From contig OZ020248.1 of NCBI GenBank assembly GCA_963971285.1, positions 21,659,873-21,723,872 on the forward strand: a DNA stretch of 64,000 bases. The letters run 5' to 3'. The position numbers were made by a program, and so were the translations under genes. This stretch comes from Astropecten irregularis. Its lineage: Eukaryota; Echinodermata; Asteroidea; Paxillosida; Astropectinidae. Below, one piece after another: positions 33,556 to 43,425 of this stretch. The notes under the pieces are model-generated. The model did no database searches and was not told where the DNA came from. It was given only the letters and a program-made list of their open reading frames with translations. Each line of letters begins with the position of its first letter. The first letter of the stretch is position 1.

Positions 33556-33590
33556 TATATGGCGATTCAGTATCATTTCTCCAAAGTTGC
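33556..33590 (+). repeat. Minisatellite remnant beyond the pogo-like insertion
   Basis: TATATGGCGATTCAGTATC continues the 31-bp unit that was broken at CACAG|TA. This confirms that the transposon inserted into a pre-existing array. Confidence 0.85.
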
Positions 33591-34084
33591 TGTCAAAATG
33601 TTTGGCGAAGTCTTTCGGCTTTTCTCCTTGTCAGTTGGTTTCCAAGGCAACAGTGAGGGTAACCTTGGCAACAGCACCATGTTCCCATCTCCAGAATGCC
33701 TCCCATTATGTTTACATGTGTTGGTAGAAATAGCGGATAATATTATTCTGTAACTTATTAAAAATCTGCTAAAAAGGCAGGGTGTTTTGATAGGATCTGT
33801 TCATGATCTGTAATTGTCTAGCACGCCTGGTGCGGTGCCCCGATAGCTACCAGCAGCCATTACGCAACGTACTTTCATATTTTTACATTGAATTGCGATT
33901 TTTTTTTGAATATTCGATCAATTTTTTTCTCGATTTGCGAATACTAAATTATTCGTAAATGGACAGCCCTAAATTAAGTCCCAAGCCTAGCCTCAAGCCT
34001 GATTTTCCTAAATGCCCATTGTCTGGGTTCAAAAGCAGGGTGCAAATTGTTTGGGGTTGTTATCTGTGGCTGTTATCATTCAGA

Positions 34085-34375
34085 AGTCTTGGTACCATAC
34101 ATCCTTTGACAGAACCTTTGTGGAGTGTCTATATTGGGGTGTTGTCCTTGAGTGAGATGCTTTGCAGTGCCAGGGTTTGATGGGTCTAATACTAGGCAGT
34201 TTTGGTTGATTGTGATATGTCAGAAGTTCACTGAGTATGATCTGGTTCTGGTTCTGTTTCCGAGAGATGTTGGGGGTGTTGTCCTTGAGCGAGATGCTTT
34301 GCCTTTCCAGGGTTGGATAGGTATCTTACCGGGCAGTGTTGATTATTGTGATTTGTCAGAGGTTGGCTGTTCACT
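34085..34375 (+). repeat. Two-copy tandem repeat, about 134 bp
   Basis: GGGGTGTTGTCCTTGAG followed by GAGATGCTTTGC occurs at about 34137 and 34271, and the following sequence (GGCAGT, TTGATTGTGAT, GTCAGA) also repeats. The copies are diverged. No coding potential is evident. Confidence 0.6.
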
Positions 34376-34497
34376 TGTCACTAATTATGACTAGTTAAAT
34401 AGAATTAAGAAACAATGAAATGAAGAGTTCATTTGCAAAAAGAGATTATTAACGGATGAAAAATTCACTTAATCATGCTTTACATTTTATTATTCAT

Positions 34498-35465
34498 ATA
34501 GATGCAGCACAGTAGCGTATACTTTAACATACAAAACTCATCATTTTGGATAATAACAATAATTCAGCGCAGTAGCATATACTTAAACATATAAAACTCA
34601 TCATTTTGGATAATAACAATACTTAAAGGCATTGCATATGTTTGGTAATGACTCTGAAAATTTATGGCAATAAAAACTTACTTGGTGAGAAGTACAGCTG
34701 CTTCGGATAGTATAATGCATATTGAGAAACGTTCAATTCGAAGTACCGCGGTTATATGTCACTTTTTATCTCCAAAAATTATGAATCTGAGAAGCGTTAT
34801 GGCCGTAACGCTTCTCAGCTATTGACTAACTGTTCTCTGGCGTGAAATAACCGCTCTAGTTTGTCGCCAAAATCTCAAAAACGCTACCACCTTTTGAATT
34901 GAAACTTTCACAGGTTAGTTTTATGGTATATATATACAATTATATTGGTTTGAAACAAACAGTAGGCTCAAATTACCAAACGTATGCAATCCCTTTAAGC
35001 GCAGTAGCATATACTTAAACATATAAAACTCATCATTTTGGATAATAATAATAATTCAGCGCAGAAGATATACTTAAACATATAAAACTCATCACTTTGG
35101 ATAATAACAATACTTAAGCGCAGTAGCATATACTTAAACATATAAAACTCATCATTTTGGATAATAATAATAATTCAGCGCAGAAGATATACTTAAACAT
35201 ATAAAACTCATCACTTTGGATAATAACAATACTTAAGCGCAGTAGCATATACTTAAACATATAAAACTCATTATTTTGGATAATAATAATAATTCAGCGC
35301 AGAAGATATACTTAAACATATAAAACTCATTATTTTGGATAATATTAATAATTCAGCGCAGTAGCATACTTAAACATATAAAACTCATTATTTTGGATAA
35401 TATTAATAATTCAGCGCAGTAGCATACTTAAACATATAAAACTCATCATTTTGGATAATAACCAT
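34498..35465 (+). repeat. 59/60-bp satellite arranged as a 119-bp dimer
   Basis: Monomers contain GCGCAGTAGCATATACTTAA and CATATAAAACTCATCATTTT. GCGCAG starts fall at 34999, 35059, 35118, 35178, 35237, 35297, 35356 and 35413, alternating 59 and 60 bp. Odd and even monomers differ consistently (GTAGCATATAC...CAATACTTAA versus GAAGATATAC...AATAATTCA), so the array is a two-monomer higher-order repeat. It is interrupted by a MITE at 34627-34994. Confidence 0.9.
34627..34994 (+). mobile_element. TTAA-flanked MITE (Kolobok/T2-like) within the satellite
   Basis: The left end AGGCATTGCATATGTTTGGT mirrors the right end, whose reverse complement reads AGGGATTGCATACGTTTGGT. TTAA flanks both sides (34623-34626 and 34995-34998) and corresponds to the CTTAAGCG of the satellite monomer. 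TTAA with AGG termini is the pattern of the Kolobok/T2 group. The interior contains AGAAGCGTTATGGCCGTAAC and a TAACGCTTCTCAG counterpart, which gives an inner inverted repeat. It is 368 bp and has no frame. Confidence 0.82.
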
Positions 35466-35852
35466 AATTTTTCACTTGCAAGTATTTTATTCATCTTGAA
35501 ACAAGTGTCGGATTTCAAATTTTCCTGCATGTCTATTCATCAATTAAACATACATGTACATGTACATGTGTAGGCCTAAGCATTGGCCAGAACAATGCAT
35601 TGATTAGACATTCAGCACTAACCCTGTAATATCTCTAACCAGTTCAATCATTGCGTTTATTAAGGGCTGATATTTTGATCCAGAATGATAGTTTCCTTAT
35701 ATATTTGTCAACACTCCCCTCTAGTTAAATGAAGGAATATATGATTGAAGTATGATTATTGTTAGGAATGTGATGTCTTCTGTTAATGTGTAATGTGATA
35801 CCATGTGGTGTAATCACAACCTTCGTGACATCCTTTTCAGCAAATCACCAAC

Positions 35853-36076
35853 GGCCAATTTCATAGAGCTGCTTAGCACAAAAAAAAAGCTTAGCACAAA
35901 AAATAACTTGCCCGATAAAACAAACCACCATTGAAAATTCCATTTGATATTTATGCCAAAGAACAACCACAAGTGATACACAACACACGAAAATTTGGTT
36001 GTTAATCCTGTTTTTATTCAGACAGAAATGTCATGCTTAGCGAATTTTTGTGCTAAGCAGCTCTATGAAATTGGCC
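35853..36076 (+). mobile_element. MITE with ends GGCCAATTTCATAGAGCTGC
   Basis: The left end GGCCAATTTCATAGAGCTGC followed by TTAGCACAAAA is mirrored at 36043-36076. The terminal inverted repeat is about 32 bp in a 224-bp element. GCTTAGC motifs recur just inside. No target duplication is certain. Non-autonomous element. Confidence 0.75.
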
Positions 36077-36227
36077 CCAGATTATATGGAATGCATGGCT
36101 TTTTACATTTTGGCAAAATGACATTAAACAATTACCATTTAAGGTTTATCACAAATAGTATATTTTCACCAAGAGAGGATGCTTCAGCAAAGCATTGTGG
36201 GATACATCTGGGTCGAACTGCTAATTC

Positions 36228-36265
36228 AGGGGCCTTTCTCAAAGCTCGGCTCAGGCTCAGGCTCT

Positions 36266-36296
<31 letters not shown>

Positions 36297-36725
36297 TCTC
36301 CGTCTCCGTCTCCGTAATCCATAATATGCTGATTAATATAACTTGTGGCTTTTCATTGAAGCTGAAACTCTGTTTACTTTTTTAAGCCAGAGAATCTACA
36401 AGTTCCGAACCGCTGCCAAAAGTTTCAAAAGTTAAGTACCCTTTATTTTCGAATGGATTCACAAAATGGAGCCGGAGCCGAGCCGAGCCGAGCTTTGAGA
36501 AAAGCCCCTAGAACACAGTGGGTTTACGAAACTCAGGCTCAGGCTCCGGCTCCATATTTTGTGAATCCATTCTAAAATAACGGGTAGGCCAGTCAAAAGA
36601 GAGGCGTTTGGCTGTGATTCGGAAGCAGATTCTCTGGTTTGAAAAAGAAAACAGAGCTTCAGCATCAATGAAAAACCACAACCTATATTTTCAGCATATG
36701 GATGACAGAGCCGGAGCCTGAGCCT
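36228..36725 (+). repeat. Large imperfect palindrome with (GGCTCC)n tracts
   Basis: GGCCTTTCTCAAAGCTCGGC at 36231 is mirrored by GAGCCGAGCTTTGAGAAAAG near 36490. The stretch about 36300-36480 (CATAATATGCTG, CTGAAACTCTGTTTAC, CCAGAGAATCT) is the inverse of 36530-36725. A hexanucleotide array of GGCTCC/GTCTCC units occupies 36241-36316, with shorter inverted counterparts at 36468, 36530 and 36705. This looks like two head-to-head copies of one inverted-repeat element. The in-frame Gly-Ser or Leu-Arg runs predicted here are artefacts of the hexamer. Confidence 0.7.
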
Positions 36726-37189
36726 CCATTTTGTAAACACTCCTCTACAAACTATAAAGAATATTTTACTCACTGTCCAAAAGTAAGAGGGTGGTGGCGC
36801 CCTTTCGACCCTTGTGCATCCCACAATCCCTAGCGGTCGATATTTGCAATAGATCTTTCTTTTGTTTACAAACACTGACATGCTGGTTGGCAATACTTTG
36901 AATGGGTGGACAAATGTTGCAAATCATTTTGTCTTCTTGACTGACGTCGTGACCAAATTCAACATAATTTGCAAACTTTCCATAGCTGTACAAATCCATA
37001 CCATCATTGCTTGTGTTGTTTCCATTACATTCAGTAATATCTTTCAACGTTTATGAAACGATGTGTACAAATTGTGTTCAAATTGTGGTTATTTTTTATG
37101 CCCGGCTAAAAACTCAGGCTGTGACGTTGCAAAAGAAAGGTCTATAATACCTTTATATATCACTGACCTATCTATTCCCTCTAGAATTG

Positions 37190-37300
37190 CTCCAGGCGCG
37201 GATCTACAGGGGGCTGTAGGCCCCCCCCAAAAAAAAACAAAAAAACAAATTTGTCTAGGCCCCCCCCCAAAAAAAAAATTGCAATTGAAAAAAAAATTCT
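37190..37300 (+). repeat. Poly-C/poly-A low-complexity repeat
   Basis: Two tracts of 8-10 C followed by 8-9 A, each preceded by TAGGCC. No coding potential is seen. Confidence 0.7.
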
Positions 37301-37339
37301 TGAAAATACTGGATTCTTTTCAGTTATTAGGCGCCAATG

Positions 37340-37453
37340 GAAGATATTTGCGCACGCGCAAACCATGCTTGCACAATTGTGAGCATGCGCGCTTTGTATT
37401 GCGTGCGCGTGCACTGTTGACTCAAGACCGACTCTCCAAAAGTCTCCCATTAC
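37340..37453 (+). mobile_element. Truncated copy of a 140-bp MITE
   Basis: The right part (GCACTGTTGACTCAAGACCG, CCAAAAGTCTCCCATTA) and the internal CAATTGTGAGCATGCGCGC match the intact element at 55314-55453. The left terminus is missing. Confidence 0.6.
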
Positions 37454-37549
37454 ATAAAAAACGCGTAGTGTATTATATAGGCGCATGTTTTTCGACCCCT
37501 AATAAGACATAGCATGCAGAAGCGAGTGTTAGAAGAACCCAAAATATTG

Positions 37550-37672
37550 GGTCTTCTAGCCCCCCCCCCCCCCCAAAAAAAATAATAATAATAAAATTAA
37601 TAATGGCTCTTCTAGCCCCTCCCCCCCCCCCCCCCCAAAAAAAATTATTGGCTCTAGAACCGCGCCTGAATC
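37550..37672 (-). repeat. Poly-C containing interspersed repeat
   Basis: GGTCTTCTAGCC and GGCTCTTCTAGCC precede tracts of 14-22 C, and TTGGCTCTAGAACCG follows. It is the reverse complement of the repeat at 4550-4775. Confidence 0.65.
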
Positions 37673-37702
37673 GCTCAGGATGGTTGTAGTATTTGGTTTT
37701 GT

Positions 37703-38536
37703 CTATTCGTAAAGTATGAATCCACTGAATGTACCGTAGGTATCGTAGGAGCTATACACCTTCCCGTTAACATACAAATACACCTCGTTCCCATCTTGGA
37801 GGACAACCAACACACTATTAGATACCTGTTTTTTGTCTTCTGATGTAGAACTGAAGGCTGCGGCAAGAGTGACACCATTTCTTTTCAGATATACAGAGAG
37901 GCTATTAAGAGCATACTTGGTCAGAGAGAACATAAAGACGTAGGTGCCCGGGATACTACATGTGAAGGTACCCGTCTCAAGACTGATGTTGGTACCCGGT
38001 GCAACCGTCAATGTATCATCGAAGGGCATACGGGTATATCTACTACTACTACTACTAGTACTAGACTGGAAAGCCGATGTGCGCCTCATTGTAAAAGCCA
38101 CTCGGTGGTTGGTTGGTGCTTCCCCTTGGTTCCCCTTCTCACCCTTCAGACCAATTCCCCCAGTTGCTCCAGCTAATCCTGGTGGACCACGTGGACCCAT
38201 CTTACCGGGCACGCCCATGCCATCTTCTCCTTTAGGTCCAGGGTTCCCGGGGTCTCCTTGCTCACCCACGGCTCCAGTCTCCCCTCTGTCACCTGTGGGC
38301 CCTGGTAGACCAATTTCACCCTTTGGACCCAATGGTCCATAGGGTCCTGGTTGGCCTGGTATACCGGGGATGCCTGGTACAGCAGCAGGTCCCTGGCAGC
38401 ACATTTGACCACACTCTGGAGCAGTAGGATTCATATCACTATTTGCAGGAGCAGGATCGGTAATATCAGCTTGTAGCTTGAGTAAATCACCCGTCAGGAT
38501 GGAGACAACGAGGAGAAATATCAGTCGCTTATGCAT
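37703..38536 (-). CDS. Secreted C1q-domain protein with collagen-like stalk
   Basis: The 277-residue protein is the only intact, clearly functional-looking gene here. Residues 1-23 are a signal peptide (hydrophobic LIFLLVVSILTG). Cys42, Cys46 and Cys47 form a small cluster that could link subunits. Residues 55-139 are Gly-X-Y collagen repeats, with one two-residue break (GM at 106-107). Residues 144-277 are a C1q globular domain: VAFTMRR at the start, TFTCSIPGTYVFMFSLTKY with Cys193 in the middle, VYLKRNGVTLAAAF, SVLVVLQDGNEVYLYV, and the canonical ending TFSGFILYE. C1q proteins trimerise through the stalk and head and act as secreted pattern-recognition lectins or matrix proteins. TTCACATTTTAG lies directly before the ATG, an excellent splice acceptor, so a 5'-untranslated exon probably lies upstream. 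No AATAAA was seen just after the stop. Confidence 0.92.
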   Translation of the reverse strand: MHKRLIFLLVVSILTGDLLKLQADITDPAPANSDMNPTAPECGQMCCQGPAAVPGIPGIPGQPGPYGPLGPKGEIGLPGPTGDRGETGAVGEQGDPGNPGPKGEDGMGVPGKMGPRGPPGLAGATGGIGLKGEKGNQGEAPTNHRVAFTMRRTSAFQSSTSSSSSRYTRMPFDDTLTVAPGTNISLETGTFTCSIPGTYVFMFSLTKYALNSLSVYLKRNGVTLAAAFSSTSEDKKQVSNSVLVVLQDGNEVYLYVNGKVYSSYDTYGTFSGFILYE

Positions 38537-38560
38537 CTAAAATGTGAAGGGAAAAGTGGA
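38537..38560 (-). promoter_or_regulatory. Splice acceptor immediately before the C1q start codon
   Basis: Minus-strand CCCTTCACATTTTAG is pyrimidine-rich and ends in AG directly at the ATG. It implies an intron in the 5' untranslated region and a promoter further upstream, possibly beyond the MITE starting at 38636. Confidence 0.6.
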
Positions 38561-38635
38561 AAACAAAGTGTAGGGTAATAGAAAGATAAGGACACCAAGA
38601 AATTAGACAACAAACGACCACAACCAATTCATTAA

Positions 38636-39608
38636 AGGTAATATCATACTTTGGTTTTTGACAAAGAAATACAGATTCATGGGCAAAAATATCAAGGAAG
38701 ATACAGTAACAGTCAATCTGTTAAAATTTCAGTCCCATACGTTGCTAACATTTTGAGAAAACAGTGAAAAACGGTCACAATATTTCTTGAGTCTTTTCTC
38801 TTTTATTTGCACATAATTATATGCACATTCCATGATTACATAATCACAACAGATTGCATATGATTGTAAAGAGGAATAATGAAGCTTTCCAACGATACCA
38901 GTTTCACAGTTTATAGATCAGTAACAGAAAGATATCATCCCTCAAACTTGAGTTTCAGAACTTTTTTGATGGGTTCCCATTTTTACAACGATACAAAATG
39001 GTCTTGGAAAAGCAACAAATAGCACGGATATTTTGACCGCCGATCTGAGCGTAATGACTTCCACTGTGTATATGGCTCAGTCAGTAAATGAAAAAGATTC
39101 TAACGTGCTGATTTTTTATACGCCACCTTTACAGGGTGTGTACAACGTTGGTAAAGGTGACAGAACAGCACTCACACTCATTTTGTCTAATTCAGCATTT
39201 ATGTACATGAAATGATAAACCTGTGAAAATGTTAGCCTTCGATAAAGATCCTGCTAGAATCGTAACGTCAGGCCCTCCTAACTCCAAGCATTCTATAAAT
39301 TTCAGGTCATTTAATATTTGGCTGATGAGCAGTTTGCAGCAGTTTATTACTTGTATTGCTGTGAAAATTTGAGCTCAATCGGACATCTGAGTCCCGAGAA
39401 AATAGCGAAAAAACCCGACTCAATTATTCTTATAAAACATACAGTGTTTGGTTTTGCTCTTTCTTGATAAATAAAGCATTTTACGCAGAAATATTTTAAC
39501 GGTATACCAGCACCATCTTCATATACCCTGAAGTTATTCATCAATTGTTAAATATTTTTGCCAATGAATCTGTATTTCTTTGACAAAAACCAAAGTATGA
39601 GATTACCT
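38636..39608 (+). mobile_element. TTAA-flanked MITE A (family AGGTARTATCATACTTTG), 973 bp
   Basis: The left end AGGTAATATCATACTTTGGT and the reverse complement of the right end AGGTAATCTCATACTTTGGT continue matching for about 60 bp (GACAAAGAAATACAGATTCA). TTAA flanks are at 38632-38635 and 39609-39612. The longer length than its relatives suggests nested sequence inside. The ends fit the Kolobok/T2 group. It lies about 100 bp from the C1q exon. Confidence 0.82.
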
Positions 39609-39979
39609 TTAAAGAGATCAGTTGTTGGCTCGAACGCACCTCCCCAATTAACTTTTCTTTTGTTTACAAACAACGGCTCATGGTTGACATTCTAGACAGC
39701 CAAATGTTGCAAAAAAATCTTCATGGCAGACAATGTGACCAAAATGTTACATTTTTTGCAAACTTCCTAGGACAAAAAACTCCACCCCATTATTGTTTGT
39801 TTTGTTTCCATAACATTCAACAATATCTTCTTTATGAAACATTCTGTACAATTTGTGGTTTTATGTTTTTTCTTTGCATTGATTTCCATCTTTCCGGAAT
39901 TTTGGTTGAAGTAATTTCCCATAAATAGGCACCCATGCAAAATGGCCAGTCTAAAATTTTAAAGGCTCGAAACTTTCTG

Positions 39980-40332
39980 AGCCAATCATTGAAGATACTA
40001 TCATACTTTGATAAGAAACCAAGACATAAATCTTCACATATTTACCTATAACTTAATACAGGGTATAAATATGGTGGTGGTTAATTTTTTTCTGCCTGAA
40101 ATGGTGTATTTATCCAGAAATTAGTAAAACAACGACCAAAAATAATTTTGATCTTGAAAAGAAAAAAAATAATGGTGAAAAGATTAAAGAAATTCCGTGG
40201 GAGTTTTTCACCGTTTCCTCAAAAAAGTCGGCCCCATATGGGACTGTGAATTTCACAGATGACTGTTTTGATATTTTTGCTCAGGAATCTGCATTTCTTT
40301 GACAAAATGAAATGACGTATGATCTTTAAGCC
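39980..40332 (+). mobile_element. Diverged MITE B of the same family
   Basis: The left end AGATACTATCATACTTTGAT and the reverse complement of the right end AGATCATACGTCATTTCATT are recognisable but eroded. Internal CATATTTACCTATAACTT and TTGGGTGCAAAA-like motifs match the family. The flanking TTAA is kept only on the right (CTTTAAGCC). Confidence 0.6.
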
Positions 40333-40899
40333 ATGCAGCAAAGTAAAGCTTCAATCTCAAATTTTCATTTTCGTTTCAATTTTTTCAAACCAATTACTCG
40401 ATATTTGGGTGCAAAATCCAATCAAAACAATATCGGGAGTATTAGCGATCAGAAGAGGTTTAAGAATTTCGAGAGGAACATTACGTGTAAATGTATAGCA
40501 CATGACTGGTAAAAGTCACAGTGTATCAATCACACTTTGTCTGATAAACACATGTATACCAGGGTTCTAGCCTGACCAATTTTAGTGGTGGGCTCTAGAA
40601 TTGAAGTTGAGCCCTAGTTCGCTACATGTACAGATATACGGTAGGCCTATGCTAAAAATTGGAAATTGTATCGTGTTGTAAACATTGAGAATCAGTGCTT
40701 CACATTTCAAAACACAGAAAAGAGTGAACTTTTATTTAGGAATGTGATCAAAATTCACGATATTGGCAATACTTTTATTCACTCTGCGGAAATTCGTGCT
40801 GGGCGGCAGAGTTTATTTCAGGCCTATGTTCCGGGCGCAATTTCCAGTGCCGGGCTGGCCTGCCCAGCGCCGCCCACCGTGGCTAGAACCCTGATGTAT

Positions 40900-41215
40900 A
40901 CGTGGAATAATAAACCTGTGAAAATTTGAGCTCAATTGGACATCTGAGTCACGAGAAATAACGAAAACGTGACTCAATTTTTCTAATAAAAAAAACATTC
41001 TAATAAAAAGAATGGTTTGGATCTTGCCCCGAGATCAAAACTGTTTTCGGGCTTTGTTTTTCTAATTTCTGGATAAATGCACCATTTCAGGCGGAAATAT
41101 TGTAACGGTGTGTTTTTACCAGAACCATCTTCATATCCGTAAGTTAATACATAAACTGTGTGAACATTTCTGTTTGGGTATGTTACCAATCCTGTACTGC
41201 ACCGTTAAGTCTACT
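40900..41215 (+). repeat. Internal fragment related to MITE A
   Basis: CTGTGAAAATTTGAGCTCAA and GGACATCTGAGTC..GAGAAA match 39360-39420 within MITE A, followed by the GAACCATCTTCATAT block. The termini are missing on both sides. Confidence 0.5.
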
Positions 41216-41373
41216 AATCTCTGATAATCCTTGGAAACTTACCTCGCTGCTTCATCAATGTGAAACTTGCATGTGATTTAAAAAAAAAATATATTTACAC
41301 CCCAAAACTTACGCGTGTAAGAATTGTAAGTAATAAATTGCTGCAAATTGCTCATCAACTGAAATTACCTTAA

Positions 41374-41724
41374 AGGAAGTATCATACTTTGATTTTTGTC
41401 AAAGAAATACAGATTCATTGGCAAAAATATCAAGGAAGATACAGTAACAGTCATCTGTGAAAATCTCAGTCCCATACGTTGCCCACGTTTTGAGAAATTA
41501 GTGAAAAACGACCACATTATTTCTTAAGTCTTTTCTCTTTTATTTTTGATCTTTTAAAGGATAAAAAAGATTCGTTGTTTTACTAATTTCTGAAAAATAC
41601 ATCACTTCAGGCGGAAAAAATTTAACGGTAGGTTTCTACCAGCATCATCTTCATACCCTGAAAGTTATACGTAAATCTGTGAACATTTCTATTTTTGGTC
41701 TCTTGCCAAAGTATGATACTACCT
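41374..41724 (+). mobile_element. TTAA-flanked MITE C, 351 bp
   Basis: The left end AGGAAGTATCATACTTTGAT mirrors the right end, whose reverse complement is AGGTAGTATCATACTTTGGC. TTAA flanks are at 41370-41373 and 41725-41728. The interior is shared with MITE D. Confidence 0.85.
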
Positions 41725-41851
41725 TTAAATAATTATATCAAATGCTTGGAAATAGGAGCGCCTGACGTTTCGATCCTATAGCAGGATCTTTCTCGGAGGC
41801 TAAATGCATACATGTACATACCCTCTTATCAATGATTAATTAGCCTCTTAA

Positions 41852-42208
41852 AGGTAGTATCATACTTTGTTTTTTGTCAAAAAAGTATAGATTCATGGGC
41901 AAAAATATCAAGGAAGATACAGTTACAGTCATCTGTGAAGATGTTAGTCCCTTACGTTGCCCACTTTTTGAGAAAAGAGTGAAAAGCAGCCACAGTATTT
42001 CTTAAGTCTCGTCTCTTTTATTTTTGATCTTTAAAAGATCAAAAATAATTTTGGTGACTGGTTTTACTGTTTTCTGGATAAATATAGCATTTCAGGCAGA
42101 ACTTTTTGAATGGTATGTTTCTACCATCACCATCTTTATACCCTGTAAGTTATAGGTCAATCTGTGAAGATTTCTGTTTCGGTATGCTACCAAAGTATGA
42201 TACTACCT
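41852..42208 (+). mobile_element. TTAA-flanked MITE D, 357 bp
   Basis: The left end AGGTAGTATCATACTTTGTT and the right end (reverse complement AGGTAGTATCATACTTTGGT) are nearly perfect inverted repeats. TTAA flanks are at 41848-41851 and 42209-42212. This is the best-preserved member here, in which both termini keep the consensus. Confidence 0.88.
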
Positions 42209-42214
42209 TTAAAA

Positions 42215-43200
42215 TATGTTCCTGCTTGGGATAAAACGTCAGGCCTTCCCAACTGATATTAAGACAACTTGTTTCAAACTTGAAGAGCACTTACCTTGCT
42301 AGGAATTGTCTTTCTTGATAAAATTGGACCCTCTCTTAATCAGCCTCTCTTTGTATAGAATGATCTGCAAAGTTCAGATGGGATGTTTCATGTGGACCAG
42401 GGAGCGGCCGCCTCGGCTTTTTAACTCGCCACTGATTTCCTGAGCAGTGATCGAGTCAAATTTGTTCAGCTTGTGATTGGTCTACCAGCGCTGTCAATCA
42501 AATATCACGTACAGTAATCACAGACACATTATAACAATGACTTGTATTTGACTGACAGATCATAATATTCATGTTTATGTACATAGCAAATGCATCCACC
42601 AGTGACTTACAGGTCATTACCATAAATCATGTTTGTGTATGGCATAGGGCCTACATCCACCAGTCACTTGATTGACAGATGATCATGAATATGCATTAAG
42701 CAGCACATATAACGGTGGTTTTGATTGGATGGCATTTATAGACACACGCTAACTGAGTCCACGCATGCTTGGAGTTCAATACCATTACCATGGAGTATTT
42801 CCTTCCTCCATGGTTGTACACAATTCACTTGTAATAAGGAAATAGTCTGTGCTTATTGATAAATGTACTATAAAGCAACTTTACATGTAGATCCATTTTT
42901 TACAGCGGCGTATTTAGGGAAACCGGGTCCATGGAAAGCGTGAAAATTGCGCCCCAAATTCCAACTTCTGACGCCAATGGGAAAAAAATCAGACAATTTG
43001 GAATTTGAATCTTTCTTTCTTTGTTCATTGGATTAGATTTCCAATAATGTTGCACTGGTTTTTTTTTTTTGGCGCCCCCCCCCCCTCCCCTAAGAAGTGG
43101 CTCCCGGTCGGTGCACATCCCCCCTCCCCCAGCCCGGTCCCTAGTTTCACCACTGTGTGAGACTCCGGTCCCGGATTAGGTTTTCAAAATGTGAAGTTGG
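42215..43200. other. No gene seen
   Basis: Unique AT-rich sequence with short frames only. ATGTACATAGC and GACTTACAGGTCA-type motifs recur around 42580-42670 (ACATCCACCAGTGACTT, ACATCCACCAGTCACTT), a small direct repeat of about 60 bp. A poly-T/poly-C tract lies at 43060-43110. Confidence 0.5.
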
Positions 43201-43233
43201 GGGGGGGGTGTTACTGTGGTCAATGGAAGTTAA

Positions 43234-43425
43234 AGGTAGTATCATACTTTGGTAAGAAGCCGCCCAAAACAGAAATATTCACAGATTTACGTATAACTTA
43301 CAGGGTGTGAAGATGGTGGTGGTAGAAACATACCGTTAACATGTTTCCGCCTGAAATGTTGTATTTATCCAGAAATTAGTAAAACAAGACCGAAGATCTT
43401 TTTGATCTCTTTAAAGATTTTTTAA
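43234..43425 (+). mobile_element. MITE E, left half only
   Basis: Starts AGGTAGTATCATACTTTGGT after TTAA (43230-43233) and continues with the family interior up to about 43425, where it abuts the piggyBac pseudogene without a right end. Confidence 0.7.

Noticed and set aside
33880-33975. Second hAT element ending in GGACAGCCCTA
   Set aside because: A right-end-like sequence with ATTCG repeats is visible, but no matching left end or 8-bp duplication was found.
36179-36324. Gly-Ser or Leu-Arg repeat protein predicted from the plus strand
   Set aside because: It is produced only by the GGCTCC hexanucleotide array, which shows low-complexity repeats in every frame and lies in a palindromic element.
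37944-38342. Pro-rich plus-strand ORF opposite the C1q gene
   Set aside because: It is the complement of the Gly-X-Y collagen repeats, whose codon pattern keeps the opposite frame open.
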